The notes: generated by a model from the letters alone, not told the origin. DNA of 64,000 bases from Streptacidiphilus neutrinimicus (GCF_000787815.1 NZ_BBPO01000002.1:108445-172444); one strand, 5' to 3'. Shown: positions 50,345-58,520, numbered from the stretch's first letter. Program-made: numbers and translations.

Positions 50345-51916
50345 TCACCGGCGCAGATGCGCGCATACCGCGTCCATCGCGCGTCGCACGGCGGCGCGGG
50401 TCCGCTCCGTCGGCTCGTGCGCGTCGAAGCCGTGGCGCGCCTCCGGCACGTCGACGAGCTCCACCGCCGCGCTGCACTCCCGCCCGGCCGCCAGAAACGC
50501 GGAGACGGTCTCGGCGATCTCCGGGGACTCCAGACCGGCGCGGGTCAGCACGATCGGCAGTCCGACGGACTTCGGCAGCATGGCGGCCGGGGCGAAGCGT
50601 GGGTCGACGCCCCTCCATCCCGGCGACACGGCCAGCACCGGATAGGTGGCGGCGACGCAGCGCAGCCACGGCGGGGGAGCGGCAAGGTAGTCGGTCAGCA
50701 GCAGGCCCGCGCCCGAGAAGAACCAGACCGCGATCCGCTCCGGGTCGACGCGCGGATCGGCGCGCAGCAGCTCCAGCGCGTCGGCGACGTCCGCGGCGGC
50801 GGTCGGGTAGTCGGCAGGCGTGTGCAGCCGGTGCGCCACGACCGCCCCGACGACGCCTTCGCTCGCCGCGAGCCGGGCGTAGCCGAGGTAGAGCGGCCAG
50901 TCGCGCGGGGCCGGGACCATGTCCCGCGGCAGTGGGCCGCCGTGCACGAAAAGAACGGCGGGATACCGGGCCCCGGTGGCCCCAGCCGGTCGGGGCTCCG
51001 GAAGGTGCAGGTCGACGTTGCCGATCCGCACCCGGGCGGCGTGGGGGGCGTCCAGCAGGAACGGGCGCTCCTGGAACGGCCTGGTGACGGCCGGACTGAG
51101 CCGGTGGCCGTCCCCGGCGGCGGCGCGCAGCAGCGTCGCGGCGAGCTCGTCCGGGCAGGAGAGCATCGGCCAGTGACCGGTCGCCAGCTCGAAGAACCCG
51201 ACAGCCGGATCGGCCAGCGCCTGGAACTGCGGCATCCCCGACGACACCAGGGCCTGCACGGCGGCGATGGTGACGCCGCCCGCCGTGCACAGGATTCCGC
51301 TGGTCGGCACCCCCGTCAGCGCGCCGGTCAGCCGCAGCGGCTGTGTGAGTGTCCGGCCGGGCTGCGGCGCGGCCAGGGCGCGGAGCCGGTCCAGGTCCGC
51401 CGCCGAGAGTCCGGCGGTGCTTCCCCAGCTCTGCCACTGGTCGGGCTCGGGCACCGGCAGGGTCGTCCCCGGCGACTCCCGCAGCAGCGCCTGCACGGCG
51501 GCGTCAGGCACGCTCGCGACCGCCGCGTCGCCGTTCTGCGGCAGCCCGCAGTCGAGGTACACGATGCGTGCCACCCGCTTCACGCGCTGCTGCGCCGCGC
51601 CCAGAACGGGATGGATGGCGTAGCCGTGTCCGACGAGCACCACCTCCGGCGCGGCGACGCGGTCGATCAGCCGCACCACATCGGCGATGTGGGTCTCCAG
51701 ATCGACCTCGGCGTCCCCGTCCCTCTCTCGCTCCGTCTCCGTCTCCGTCGGCGGCACGTCCCCGTCCGTCCCCGTGTCCATCCCTGTCAGGTTCGCCGCG
51801 TGCACCTCCGCGCCGGCCTCCCGCAGCCGGTCGCCCACCCGCTCCCACAACAGGCCGCCGGTGAACGGGCCGGAGGCGAGGATGAACGCGGTCGTGATGT
51901 CGTGATCGCTTCGCAT
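50345..51916 (-). CDS. Double alpha/beta-hydrolase protein, first domain probably inactive
   Basis: 523 residues. Residues 1-270: an esterase-like domain (TAFILASGPFTGGLLWERVG; MLSCPDELAATLL) with VLVGHGYAIHP where family members have GHSYGG, so the nucleophile Ser is replaced by Gly. Residues 300-523: a dienelactone-hydrolase/acyl-peptidase-like domain with AVLFVHGGPLP (oxyanion loop), VWFFSGAGLLL (Ser), and VPEARHGFDAHEP (His). The start codon lies in a 9-bp hairpin loop and just after a -10. Possibly a non-catalytic binding domain joined to an active one. Confidence 0.85.
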   Translation of the reverse strand: MRSDHDITTAFILASGPFTGGLLWERVGDRLREAGAEVHAANLTGMDTGTDGDVPPTETETERERDGDAEVDLETHIADVVRLIDRVAAPEVVLVGHGYAIHPVLGAAQQRVKRVARIVYLDCGLPQNGDAAVASVPDAAVQALLRESPGTTLPVPEPDQWQSWGSTAGLSAADLDRLRALAAPQPGRTLTQPLRLTGALTGVPTSGILCTAGGVTIAAVQALVSSGMPQFQALADPAVGFFELATGHWPMLSCPDELAATLLRAAAGDGHRLSPAVTRPFQERPFLLDAPHAARVRIGNVDLHLPEPRPAGATGARYPAVLFVHGGPLPRDMVPAPRDWPLYLGYARLAASEGVVGAVVAHRLHTPADYPTAAADVADALELLRADPRVDPERIAVWFFSGAGLLLTDYLAAPPPWLRCVAATYPVLAVSPGWRGVDPRFAPAAMLPKSVGLPIVLTRAGLESPEIAETVSAFLAAGRECSAAVELVDVPEARHGFDAHEPTERTRAAVRRAMDAVCAHLRR

Positions 51917-51925
51917 GCGATCACG
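51901..51925. repeat. 9-bp hairpin around the hydrolase start codon
   Basis: CGTGATCGC (51901-51909) and GCGATCACG (51917-51925) are perfect complements with a 7-nt loop that contains the ATG. Also TCGCATGCGA (51911-51920) is palindromic. Confidence 0.6.
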
Positions 51926-51953
51926 CTACGAACTCCCCTAACGGGAGATTCAA
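51923..51953 (-). promoter_or_regulatory. MerR-type promoter (19-bp spacer) of the double hydrolase
   Basis: On the minus strand TTGAAT (51953-51948) and TAGCGT (51928-51923) are 19 bp apart, and the gap holds the dyad CTCCC-GTTAG-GGGAG. TAGCGT lies 6 bp before the ATG, suggesting a leaderless transcript activated by a MerR protein. Confidence 0.6.
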
Positions 51954-52083
51954 GCCCTGGAGGGAGATTGACCCCTCCTGGTCCCGTGAGCGCCTCTCAC
52001 CCCAGCGCGCGATTACCACCCGGCGGATTGGAGCCCCATGCTGGGATGTTCCTGAATCACACTGCATGACAAGGAAGTTGAAT

Positions 52084-52360
52084 ATGTCCACGGCAGACGA
52101 GCGCGAGAAGTTGCGCGATGATTCTCGGCATCGCTGGACGCCTGGAGCGGCTGCGCTACACCGATCCGGAGACGACGACGCTCGACGCTGGCAGGTTGCG
52201 CCGCTGGCAGAGCGTGTACAGCGACGAGGTCGTCACGGTCCTCCAGAACCTGGCCGTCCTCATGGACCAGCCCGCCACGGTCTCGGCCGACGACTTGGTC
52301 AAGTGGATCGCCTACGCCCGCAAGACGCTGACGAGCAACCCGCCGGACGGCCAGTCGTAG
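52084..52360 (+). pseudogene. Small hypothetical gene, apparently frameshifted
   Basis: From ATG 52084 (AAGGAAG 7 bp upstream) the frame reads STADEREKLRDDS and then becomes non-coding. The next frame, open from ATG 52118 to 52360, reads ILGIAGRLERLRYTDPETTT and KWIAYARKTLTSNP, a plausible helical protein. Skipping one base at about 52118 joins both. Either the first bases have been disrupted by one added base, or translation begins at 52118 from the weaker GAGAAG. Function unknown. Confidence 0.5.
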
Positions 52361-52431
52361 CCAGCACAGACGAGGCCCCCGCGCACGAGCCGGTACACGG
52401 GGGCCTGGTCATCAGCGGCAGGGGGTTCCCG

Positions 52432-52751
52432 CTACGCCGGTCCCACCACGCAGTCCTTCGTAGCCAGCGAGTTGTCGTTGTTGCCCATCACCGTGATGTC
52501 GCCCTTGACGCTCGCCACCTGGGACAGAGGCTCCGGCACGGTGGCCGTGAGCCTGCCGTGGGCGTTGTGTTCGCGGGGGAGACGGCCGTGGCGGTGCCCT
52601 TCCTCGGCCCGACGATCAGCCCGACGACCACCAGCAGGACGAAGATGCCGAGCAGTGCGCCGCCGCAGCCGAGGCAGCCCTTCCTTCTGCGGGACATGCT
52701 GGAGGGTTGCGGGGCCGACTGCGGAGGCGGTCCCCAAGGGGACGTGGTCAT
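52432..52751 (-). pseudogene. Frameshifted small membrane-anchored protein gene
   Basis: From the ATG at 52751 (AGGAACGC upstream) the frame encodes about 65 residues: PWGPPPQSAPQPSSMSRRRK, then CLGCGGALLGIFVLLVVVG, a helix. Around 52555 the coding signal passes to another frame, which ends VASVKGDITVMGNNDNSLAT and DCVVGPA at 52432. One-base indel is the simplest reading. It is probably the gene of a small anchored protein; function unknown. Confidence 0.55.
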
Positions 52752-52869
52752 GCGTTCCTGCCGATCGTGTCTCGTCGCTGTGAGGGAAGCGTGACAGAAG
52801 GTGACAGTGGTGCGGGTGGGCGTTGCCATGACGTAACAGATCGTCGGCGGACCGCCTCATGGTGTGATC

Positions 52870-53070
52870 TCAGAGCTGGTACCGGCGCGGTGACCACGGC
52901 CCGGCCGGCGGCAGCCCCCGGCCGTTCTCCTCGCACTCGGCGCATTGCACGTTGGTCCATCCCGCACCGGAGTTGGTGTCGACCTCGTTGACCAGTCGGC
53001 CGAGCTTGCGGCTTCCGCCGCAGCCGATGCAGTGGCCGTGGACTACGGACAAGTCGTCACCCACGCTCAC
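52870..53070 (-). CDS. Small zinc-ribbon-like protein
   Basis: 66 residues from GTG at 53070, overlapping the upstream stop by 4 bp. HCIGCGGSRKLGRL and VQCAECEENG form two CxxC pairs, a likely zinc site. The end (PAGPWSPRRYQL) is basic. No known function. Paired with the gene at 53067. Confidence 0.65.
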   Translation of the reverse strand: MSVGDDLSVVHGHCIGCGGSRKLGRLVNEVDTNSGAGWTNVQCAECEENGRGLPPAGPWSPRRYQL

Positions 53071-53252
53071 CACTCCTCCCGCCACTCGGGGTACCGGTCG
53101 TGGAGCTCGTCGAGCACCGCGAACCCTTCGGGGAGGAGGTGTCCCCGGTAGGCAGCTCGGCGCAGGCGTTCCCAGAGGGCCCGGTCGACGGCGTGGTCAG
53201 GGGCGGGGCGGGCTGGTGGAGCGCCCGAAGCGGTGGATGCGGCGACGGCCAT
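53067..53252 (-). CDS. Small hypothetical protein
   Basis: 61 residues from ATG 53252. ALWERLRRAAYRGHLLPEGF then AVLDELHDRYPEWREEW is a compact helical protein. Its stop overlaps the zinc-ribbon gene start (GTGA). A weak ribosome-binding site lowers confidence. Function unknown. Confidence 0.6.
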   Translation of the reverse strand: MAVAASTASGAPPARPAPDHAVDRALWERLRRAAYRGHLLPEGFAVLDELHDRYPEWREEW

Positions 53253-53348
53253 GGACCGACCGTAGGGAGCCCTGATTCGCCGTCGGGGCGTTGATTCTCT
53301 CGGATTCTCCGGGGCAGCGCGCAGATGCCCGAAGATGCGCCAGAGGGC

Positions 53349-54191
53349 TCAATTGCGCCCGAGGGAAGCCCGGACGGTGGTAATGATCCGCTGGGCGCGT
53401 TGGCCGTAGACGGCCGTCTCGCCGAGCCACGCGAACGCCTTCTCGTACCGCGCGATGTCCGCCGGATCGTCGAGCCACATCTCCGCGTTGATCATCTCGA
53501 CGATGACCCGGCTCCGGTCATAAATCCAGAACGCGTGAGCCGGCGTCCGGCGCAGCGGTGCGGACAGCGGGATCACGCCGAGCTTGATCGTGTCGAGCCC
53601 CACCAGCCCCGTCAGCCGGTCGAGCTGGGCGGCCATTACCGCCGGAGCCGCCACGCGGGCGTGGAGGGCCGCTTCCCAGACGATGAACTCGAAGGTGCGG
53701 CCGGGCTCATAGAGGGCCTCCTGGCGGCGCATGCGGGCCCGCACGGCCTCGTCCGTATCCTTCGGACTCTCCGCGAAGTCGGCGGCCATCGTCAGCAGCG
53801 CCCGTGCGTAGTCGGGTGTTTGGAGCAGGCCAGGCACGCGGGCGGACTCGAACGCCCGGGTCTGAGACGTCTTACGGGACTGCTCGATCCCCTCGTCCTG
53901 CCGTGGCCGATGCCCTGCGGCGAGCTGCCTCCGCCAGGACCGGTACGAGGTCTCCGCGCCCCGCAGGCGGGCCTTCAGCTCGGCCGCCGCGCCGGGGTTG
54001 CCCACGCCCTCCGCCCACGCCGCCAGATCCTCCGGCGTGGCCGTCTGCTTCCCGGTCTCCAGCTTGGACACCTTGGACTGCGGCCACCCCAGCCGGGCGG
54101 CGAGCTGCCTGCCCGTGAGACCGCCCTCGTTCCTCAGCTCCAGGAGCCGGGCTCCGAGGGCGGTCCTCGCGCGTTGGAAATCGGTGGTCAC
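53349..54191 (-). CDS. XRE-type regulator with DUF5753/Scr1-like domain
   Basis: 280 residues from GTG at 54191, overlapping the upstream stop by 4 bp. LTGRQLAARLGWPQSKVSKL near residues 25-45 is the XRE helix. The rest (FESARVPGLLQTPDYARALL; FIVWEAALHARVAAPAVMAA; LDTIKLGVIPLSAP) is the Scr1/DUF5753 domain found in many streptomycete developmental regulators. Last gene of a three-gene operon. Confidence 0.9.
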   Translation of the reverse strand: MTTDFQRARTALGARLLELRNEGGLTGRQLAARLGWPQSKVSKLETGKQTATPEDLAAWAEGVGNPGAAAELKARLRGAETSYRSWRRQLAAGHRPRQDEGIEQSRKTSQTRAFESARVPGLLQTPDYARALLTMAADFAESPKDTDEAVRARMRRQEALYEPGRTFEFIVWEAALHARVAAPAVMAAQLDRLTGLVGLDTIKLGVIPLSAPLRRTPAHAFWIYDRSRVIVEMINAEMWLDDPADIARYEKAFAWLGETAVYGQRAQRIITTVRASLGRN

Positions 54192-54712
54192 GCCTCCGAC
54201 GGTAGCGCCGCCGCGAAGTCGTGCGCAGGTACGGCGAAATGCCGGGCGGCGTCCCGGATCTGGCAGACCCGAAGCACCTCGACGGGATCCGCGGTGACCT
54301 CCACCCCGAGCGTGCGGTCCTGGTCGTCGAAGACCAGGCGGGCGATCGTCTTCGAATCGAAGAGCCAGACGTCCTCCGCCGGCAGGTCTAGCTTCTTGGC
54401 CTTGGCGCGGGTCAGGATCCGGATGTCCTCCGGGCTCTCCAAGGAGCTGGCCAAGAGGAACGCCTGGTTGTCCGTCATCGGCTCGTCGACGACTCGCACC
54501 CGGCCGAACGTCTTGCCTTGGTCGAGCTGCCGAAGCACGTTCGCCACCCAGGGGTGTCCCGGCCGCTCCGGCAACCGGCCCGTCTCCCGAAATGCGGTGA
54601 ACCGTGGAGACTCCAAGTCAGTGGCGTACTGCCGCCGACTCTCCAACCTCCAAGCGGTGTGCTCGAAGTCCTCAAAGAAGCGGCTGATCTCGCTGAACGG
54701 AAGCAACGTCAC
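54188..54712 (-). CDS. DUF6879-family protein
   Basis: 174 residues from GTG at 54712. FSEISRFFEDFEHTAWRLES, RQYATDLESPRFTAFRETGR, and DVWLFDSKTIARLVFDDQDR are the DUF6879 stretches common next to XRE-DUF5753 genes. GTGA overlaps link it to the genes on both sides. It may act as a partner of the regulator; the biochemical role is unknown. Confidence 0.86.
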   Translation of the reverse strand: MTLLPFSEISRFFEDFEHTAWRLESRRQYATDLESPRFTAFRETGRLPERPGHPWVANVLRQLDQGKTFGRVRVVDEPMTDNQAFLLASSLESPEDIRILTRAKAKKLDLPAEDVWLFDSKTIARLVFDDQDRTLGVEVTADPVEVLRVCQIRDAARHFAVPAHDFAAALPSEA

Positions 54713-54918
54713 GACCTCGGGGCGAAGCGGACGAGCAGCTCGCGCGGCACGACCACGAAGCCCTCCTGCGGCTTCACGTGGCGCGCCTGGCCGATGACGT
54801 CCGGGTCGGTGACCAGGTCGCCCTGGATCACCAGATCGCCCGTTTCGGTCTCGTACACCGACGGGCAGTCGCCGTCCTCGGACGTACTGCCCAGGAACGT
54901 GAGCTTCTTGATCTCCAC
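54709..54918 (-). CDS. Small protein of the XRE/DUF6879 trio
   Basis: 69 residues. KKLTFLGSTSEDGDCPSVYE and FVVVPRELLVRFAP match a family of small acidic proteins that I recall accompanying DUF6879 and XRE-DUF5753 genes. It overlaps DUF6879 by 4 bp. Probably a signalling or anti-regulator partner; not shown. Confidence 0.82.
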   Translation of the reverse strand: MEIKKLTFLGSTSEDGDCPSVYETETGDLVIQGDLVTDPDVIGQARHVKPQEGFVVVPRELLVRFAPRS

Positions 54919-55033
54919 GGTGGTCTCCCCTCACTCGTCTCCCGGTGCGTCACCGGGATGCTGCGCACGGTAGCGAGAATCACCGACACCCGGAGAGGCG
55001 ACCTGCCCCGCTTCGGGGGGTCCTCCCGACAGT

Positions 55034-55411
55034 TCAACCGAACCCCGCGGCGTTGCCTCCGAGCGCTTCGCGGGCGGCGCTCACGAATTGGTCAAGGCTG
55101 GCGACGCGGTGACGTTCGACGGCTGGCTGGTTCGGCGATGCCACGACGGCCGGAGGACCTTCAAGAGCCACAGCTGAGACGGCGGGGCGCAAGTCCAACA
55201 GTGCCTGCTCGGCTTCGTGGAACGCAGCAGGTATCCCGTCGTCCGTCGGCGTGTCCGCCTGCACCAGCCACACCTTGTTGATCGCCTCGTCGAAGCCCGC
55301 GTAGGCGACCAGCAGCGCGGAGTATGCGTCTTTGCGGGCCTTCCGGTGGAGCATCTTTCGCTGTTCGTCACGGTCGGCCTGCTTGTCGGAGTGCTCCTGG
55401 CGGCGCTTCAC
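55034..55411 (-). CDS. Hypothetical helical protein
   Basis: 125 residues from GTG at 55411, overlapping the truncated DUF6879 stop by 4 bp. KRRQEHSDKQADRDEQRKML and KARKDAYSALLVAYAGFDEA suggest a charged coiled coil then helices. No family is recognised; similar proteins seem to be common in accessory regions of streptomycetes (recalled). Confidence 0.6.
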   Translation of the reverse strand: MKRRQEHSDKQADRDEQRKMLHRKARKDAYSALLVAYAGFDEAINKVWLVQADTPTDDGIPAAFHEAEQALLDLRPAVSAVALEGPPAVVASPNQPAVERHRVASLDQFVSAAREALGGNAAGFG

Positions 55412-55653
55412 GAGGGTGAAGCTTTGGTGACGAACACACCGCTGAGGGCGCTCGCTGCTGCGATCACAGCCTCGAAGGCGTCCGAGCACAGCTTGACGAC
55501 GCCCGCGTCCGTGGTGATCTCGTGGCGCACCAGAGCGCCGGTTCCCGGGAACAGACCGAACCGGACCGTGGCGTCGAAAACCCAGCAGTCGTTGACCGGG
55601 ACGGACTCGATCAGGCCGGGAGCATCAGCTCGTCGAGCGCCCGTTCCCAGCAC
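55408..55653 (-). pseudogene. Truncated DUF6879 gene fragment
   Basis: The frame encodes NDCWVFDATVRFGLFPGTG and VVKLCSDAFEAVIAAASALS, which parallel the second half of the intact DUF6879 protein (DVWLFDSKTIARLVF). The first 100 residues of the family are missing and no ribosome-binding site or good start is present. The 5' end overlaps the neighbouring 71-residue gene. A remnant. Confidence 0.6.
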
Positions 55654-55826
55654 TCCGGGCAGCGGTAGTCCTCGGGGATGACTTCAGCCTCCTGGATGGG
55701 GCGCACGCTCGTGGCGGGCCCCAGGCGATGCGTGCACAGCGCGAACGGCGCTCCGACCCTGGCCACGTGCCAGGAGTGCGGCTGCCGTGTCGAGAGGGGC
55801 TCCGCGCGAAGCAGGTAGTGAACCAT
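55611..55826 (-). CDS. Small zinc-ribbon-like protein, paralogue of the gene at 55987
   Basis: 71 residues from ATG 55826; GGGAGG precedes it. SWHVARVGAPFALCTHRLGP and RCPECWERALDEL hold Cys and CxxC, as in the gene at 55987 (LWHVVESGRPRALCGHTVDT; CCCDPCREIHRG). Likely binds zinc; function unknown. Confidence 0.68.
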   Translation of the reverse strand: MVHYLLRAEPLSTRQPHSWHVARVGAPFALCTHRLGPATSVRPIQEAEVIPEDYRCPECWERALDELMLPA

Positions 55827-55986
55827 GACGGCCTCCCGGGTGACGCCGCGGGACGCCCCGGAAGGTTCGGGCGTCCGGGGCGCCTTCCGCCGCGTCGCGG
55901 TTCGTGGGAGGTCACGGCGGGTCTTCGGGCGTCTGACCCGTGCTCGTCTCTCGAAACCTGGCCGGGGACGCGAGGACCGGGGCCGG

Positions 55987-56235
55987 TTAGCGGTGGTCGA
56001 GCCAGTCCTCCTTTAGTGGCCTGCCGGCCGCGCCTCGGTGGATCTCCCGGCAGGGGTCACAGCAGCACCGGGGGTCGATGTCGGCCAGCTCGACCAGCGA
56101 CCGGGCCGCCGCGCCCGTGTCGACGGTGTGGCCGCACAGGGCACGCGGGCGTCCGGACTCGACGACGTGCCACAGCCCCGCGGGCTCGCAGTCCCGCAGC
56201 TCGATGTGCTGCTCGCGCAGTTCGTATCCGACCAT
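55987..56235 (-). CDS. Small zinc-ribbon-like protein
   Basis: 82 residues from ATG 56235, with GGAGGAGG 4 bp before. ALCGHTVDT and CCCDPC carry the likely metal site. The reading frame continues open upstream into a separate remnant (56236-56511), but the ribosome-binding site marks this inner start. Confidence 0.68.
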   Translation of the reverse strand: MVGYELREQHIELRDCEPAGLWHVVESGRPRALCGHTVDTGAAARSLVELADIDPRCCCDPCREIHRGAAGRPLKEDWLDHR

Positions 56236-56511
56236 GGGGCCTCCTCCCGGGTCCGGGGGCGGCTGCCCGACTCCGCCGCCGTCACTCGGTTCGCCGGAGG
56301 ACGGCGGGGCGCAAGCCGTGCGCGGGTGCTCCTCCGTGCAGTGGGGGCGCGGCCGCGACCGCGGCCAGAGCACGGGGCCGCCGAGCGAGCTGTCGCGGGC
56401 GCCCGGGTCGCCGGGACGGGGGTGCAGGCGGACCGCCGGCTTGCGGCAGGCTGCCACCTCGGGGAAGAGCGACTCCACGTGGGGCGGGCGGGGAGGGGTG
56501 GTGCGAGCCAT
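56236..56511 (-). pseudogene. N-terminal remnant of a larger gene, fused in frame
   Basis: ARTTPPRPPHVESLFPEVAA then RLHPRPGDPGARDSSLGGPV looks like the beginning of a larger streptomycete protein (recalled, longer than 300 residues), cut after about 70 residues. The frame then runs into Gly/Pro-rich linker and the zinc-ribbon gene without a stop. Confidence 0.5.
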
Positions 56512-56675
56512 CGGACGTGCAGCTCTTCACTCAGGGGCCGGAAGGCGCTCGCGACGGCCGAGCCCGCAGCGGCCTGCAGCCTGACGCCACGGCGACCGGC
56601 CTTGCGCGCGGGCGGCCCGCCCGCCCCCACGGCTAGGCTCGGAGGGCGAATGAGGTCGCCTGGGAGGAGGACGTC

Positions 56676-57593
56676 TTGCTGCCGCACGAAGTGCCGTACG
56701 AACTGCTGAGCATCGGGGAGCTCGCCGAGCGGGCCGGGGCGAGCGTGAAAGCGGTGCGCTTCTACTCCGACCAGGGGCTGCTGCCGGAGGCGGAGCGCAG
56801 CAGCGGGGGACACCGCCGCTACGCGCCGGAGGCGTTGGAGCGGCTGCGGCTGATCCGCTCGCTGCGGGCGCTCGACGTGCCGCTGCCGGACGTCGCGCGC
56901 GTCCTTGAGGAGGAGGCGGAGGGGGAGCGCCTGGAGGGCGTCGTGGCACGGCAGTTGGACGCGCTCGGCGCGGAGATGGCCGCGCTCCGGTGGAGGGAGG
57001 CTGCCCTGCGTCTGCTGCACGAGGGCGTTCCGGCCGAGCGGGCCGAACTGCTGCGCCTGGTCGGCGCGTTGGGTACGCCCCCGGACACGGACACGCTGGT
57101 GCGCTACTGGCGTCGGCTGCTGCCGCCGCGGCTCCGGGCCGGTCTGGCGGACGCGATCGTCGACGCGGCCGTGCCGCCGCTGCCCGAGCAGCCGTCGTCC
57201 GCGCACGTGTTGGCGTTCGCGCGGCTGCACGAGCTGACGGGCGCCGCCGCCGACGCCTGTCTGGCCGAGCACCGGCCCGCGCCGCCGAGGCCGGACCTGC
57301 TCTACGACGGCCTGCGCGAGGCCTACGACCTGGCTGCACCCGCCCTGCTCGACGGGCGAGGCCCCGCCGCGGGCGAGGCGCTGGACTGCTTCGTCGGCGC
57401 CCATGCCCGCGCGCACGGCCGCCAGGACTCTCCCGACTACCGCCGTGAGCTCGGCCGGGATCTGGCGGCCGGCGAGCACCCGGCCATGCGGCGCTACTGG
57501 CAGCTGGCCGCCGAGTTGGTCCCGGCCCCGACCCTGGGCGCCGCCAACGACTGGCTCAGCGCGGCGCTCGTCGGCGAGCTCACCGGGGCCTGA
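56676..57593 (+). CDS. MerR-family transcriptional regulator
   Basis: 305 residues from TTG at 56676, backed by GGGAGGAGGACGTC upstream. LSIGELAERAGASVKAVRFY followed by GLLPEAERSSGGHRRYAPEA is the MerR winged helix (residues 11-55); LRLIRSLRALDVPLPDVARV starts the dimerisation helix. The 200-residue C-terminal part is helical with no visible metal-binding Cys triad, so it probably senses an organic ligand. No operator like that of the MerR-type promoter at 51923 was found before its own gene. Confidence 0.88.
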   Translation: MLPHEVPYELLSIGELAERAGASVKAVRFYSDQGLLPEAERSSGGHRRYAPEALERLRLIRSLRALDVPLPDVARVLEEEAEGERLEGVVARQLDALGAEMAALRWREAALRLLHEGVPAERAELLRLVGALGTPPDTDTLVRYWRRLLPPRLRAGLADAIVDAAVPPLPEQPSSAHVLAFARLHELTGAAADACLAEHRPAPPRPDLLYDGLREAYDLAAPALLDGRGPAAGEALDCFVGAHARAHGRQDSPDYRRELGRDLAAGEHPAMRRYWQLAAELVPAPTLGAANDWLSAALVGELTGA

Positions 57594-57707
57594 CGGCGGT
57601 TCGGGGCCGCTGCCGGACGGGCTTCGGCGCGTCGCCACTGCTGCGGCGGCGGACGATCCGGCACCATGGCCGGAGAGGCCGTAGGGATCGAGCGCTGGAG
57701 AGTTGCC

Positions 57708-58151
57708 GTGCCCGTCGACGTGCTGACCGAGACCGTGATCGCTCGCCCGAGCGACCAGGTGGCCGCGTACGCCGGCAACCCGGACAACGCGCCCGAGTGG
57801 TACGAGAACATCACCTCCGTACGGTGGCGCACCGAACCGCCGCTCGGGGTCGGCTCGAAGCTCGACCTCGTGGCGACCTTCATGGGACGGACCCTCAGCT
57901 ACACCTACGCGGTGGTCGAGTACGGACCCGAGCGCATGGTCATGCGCACCGAGCAGGGCCCGTTCCCGATGGAGACCACCTACACCTGGGCCGGCCTCGA
58001 CGCGACGCACACCCGGATGACCCTGCGCAACCGCGGCGAGCCGTCCGGCTTCGCCAAGGTGGCCGCCCCGATGATGGCCGCCGCGATGCGGCGCGCCAAC
58101 ACCAAGGACCTCGCCCGCCTCAAGCGACTGCTCGAAGCAGGCCGGGGCTGA
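57708..58151 (+). CDS. SRPBCC-family protein (polyketide cyclase/dehydrase-like)
   Basis: 147 residues from GTG at 57708; GGAGAG is 5 bp upstream (ATG 57666 lacks one). VLTETVIARPSDQVAAYAGN starts the helix-grip fold, NAPEWYENITSVRWRTEPPL and TTYTWAGLDATHTRMTLRNR follow. Ligand and reaction unknown. Confidence 0.84.
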   Translation: MPVDVLTETVIARPSDQVAAYAGNPDNAPEWYENITSVRWRTEPPLGVGSKLDLVATFMGRTLSYTYAVVEYGPERMVMRTEQGPFPMETTYTWAGLDATHTRMTLRNRGEPSGFAKVAAPMMAAAMRRANTKDLARLKRLLEAGRG

Positions 58152-58182
58152 GTCAGTCGGCGCCCTGAAGGAGCCAACTACC

Positions 58183-58494
58183 CTACAAGGGGTCGAACTT
58201 GTAGCCCAGTCCGCGAACCGTCGCGAGGCGGGCGCGGTGTTCGGCGCCGATCTTGGCCCGCAGCCGGGCGATGTGGACGTCGACGGTCCGGGCGTCGCCG
58301 ACGTCGTGGTGGCCCCAGACCGCGTCCAGGAGCTGGACGCGTGTGAAGACGCGACGCGGATGCCCCATCAGATGTGCCAGCAGGTCGAACTCACGACGTG
58401 TCAGCCGCAGGGCGCGGCCGTCCACGGACGCCGTCCGGCCGGCTTGGTCGACCCACAGGCGCGTGCCGGCGACGCGGTGGTCGGTGACGGACAC
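58183..58494 (-). CDS. Stand-alone OmpR/PhoB-type winged-helix protein
   Basis: 103 residues from GTG at 58494; AGGAG lies 6 bp before. ALRLTRREFDLLAHLMGHPR and VDVHIARLRAKIGAEHRARL plus ATVRGLGYKF are the trans_reg_C DNA-binding domain of response regulators, with no receiver domain. Phosphorylation control is therefore excluded. It is coupled by position with the hypothetical gene at 58521. Confidence 0.85.
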   Translation of the reverse strand: MSVTDHRVAGTRLWVDQAGRTASVDGRALRLTRREFDLLAHLMGHPRRVFTRVQLLDAVWGHHDVGDARTVDVHIARLRAKIGAEHRARLATVRGLGYKFDPL

Positions 58495-58520
58495 GAGAGG
58501 CTCCTATGCGCGCGGGGACG

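Noticed and set aside
52084..52130. Programmed ribosomal frameshift
   Set aside because: No slippery sequence, stop codon or downstream stem-loop at the shift; a simple indel or a start at 52118 is more likely.
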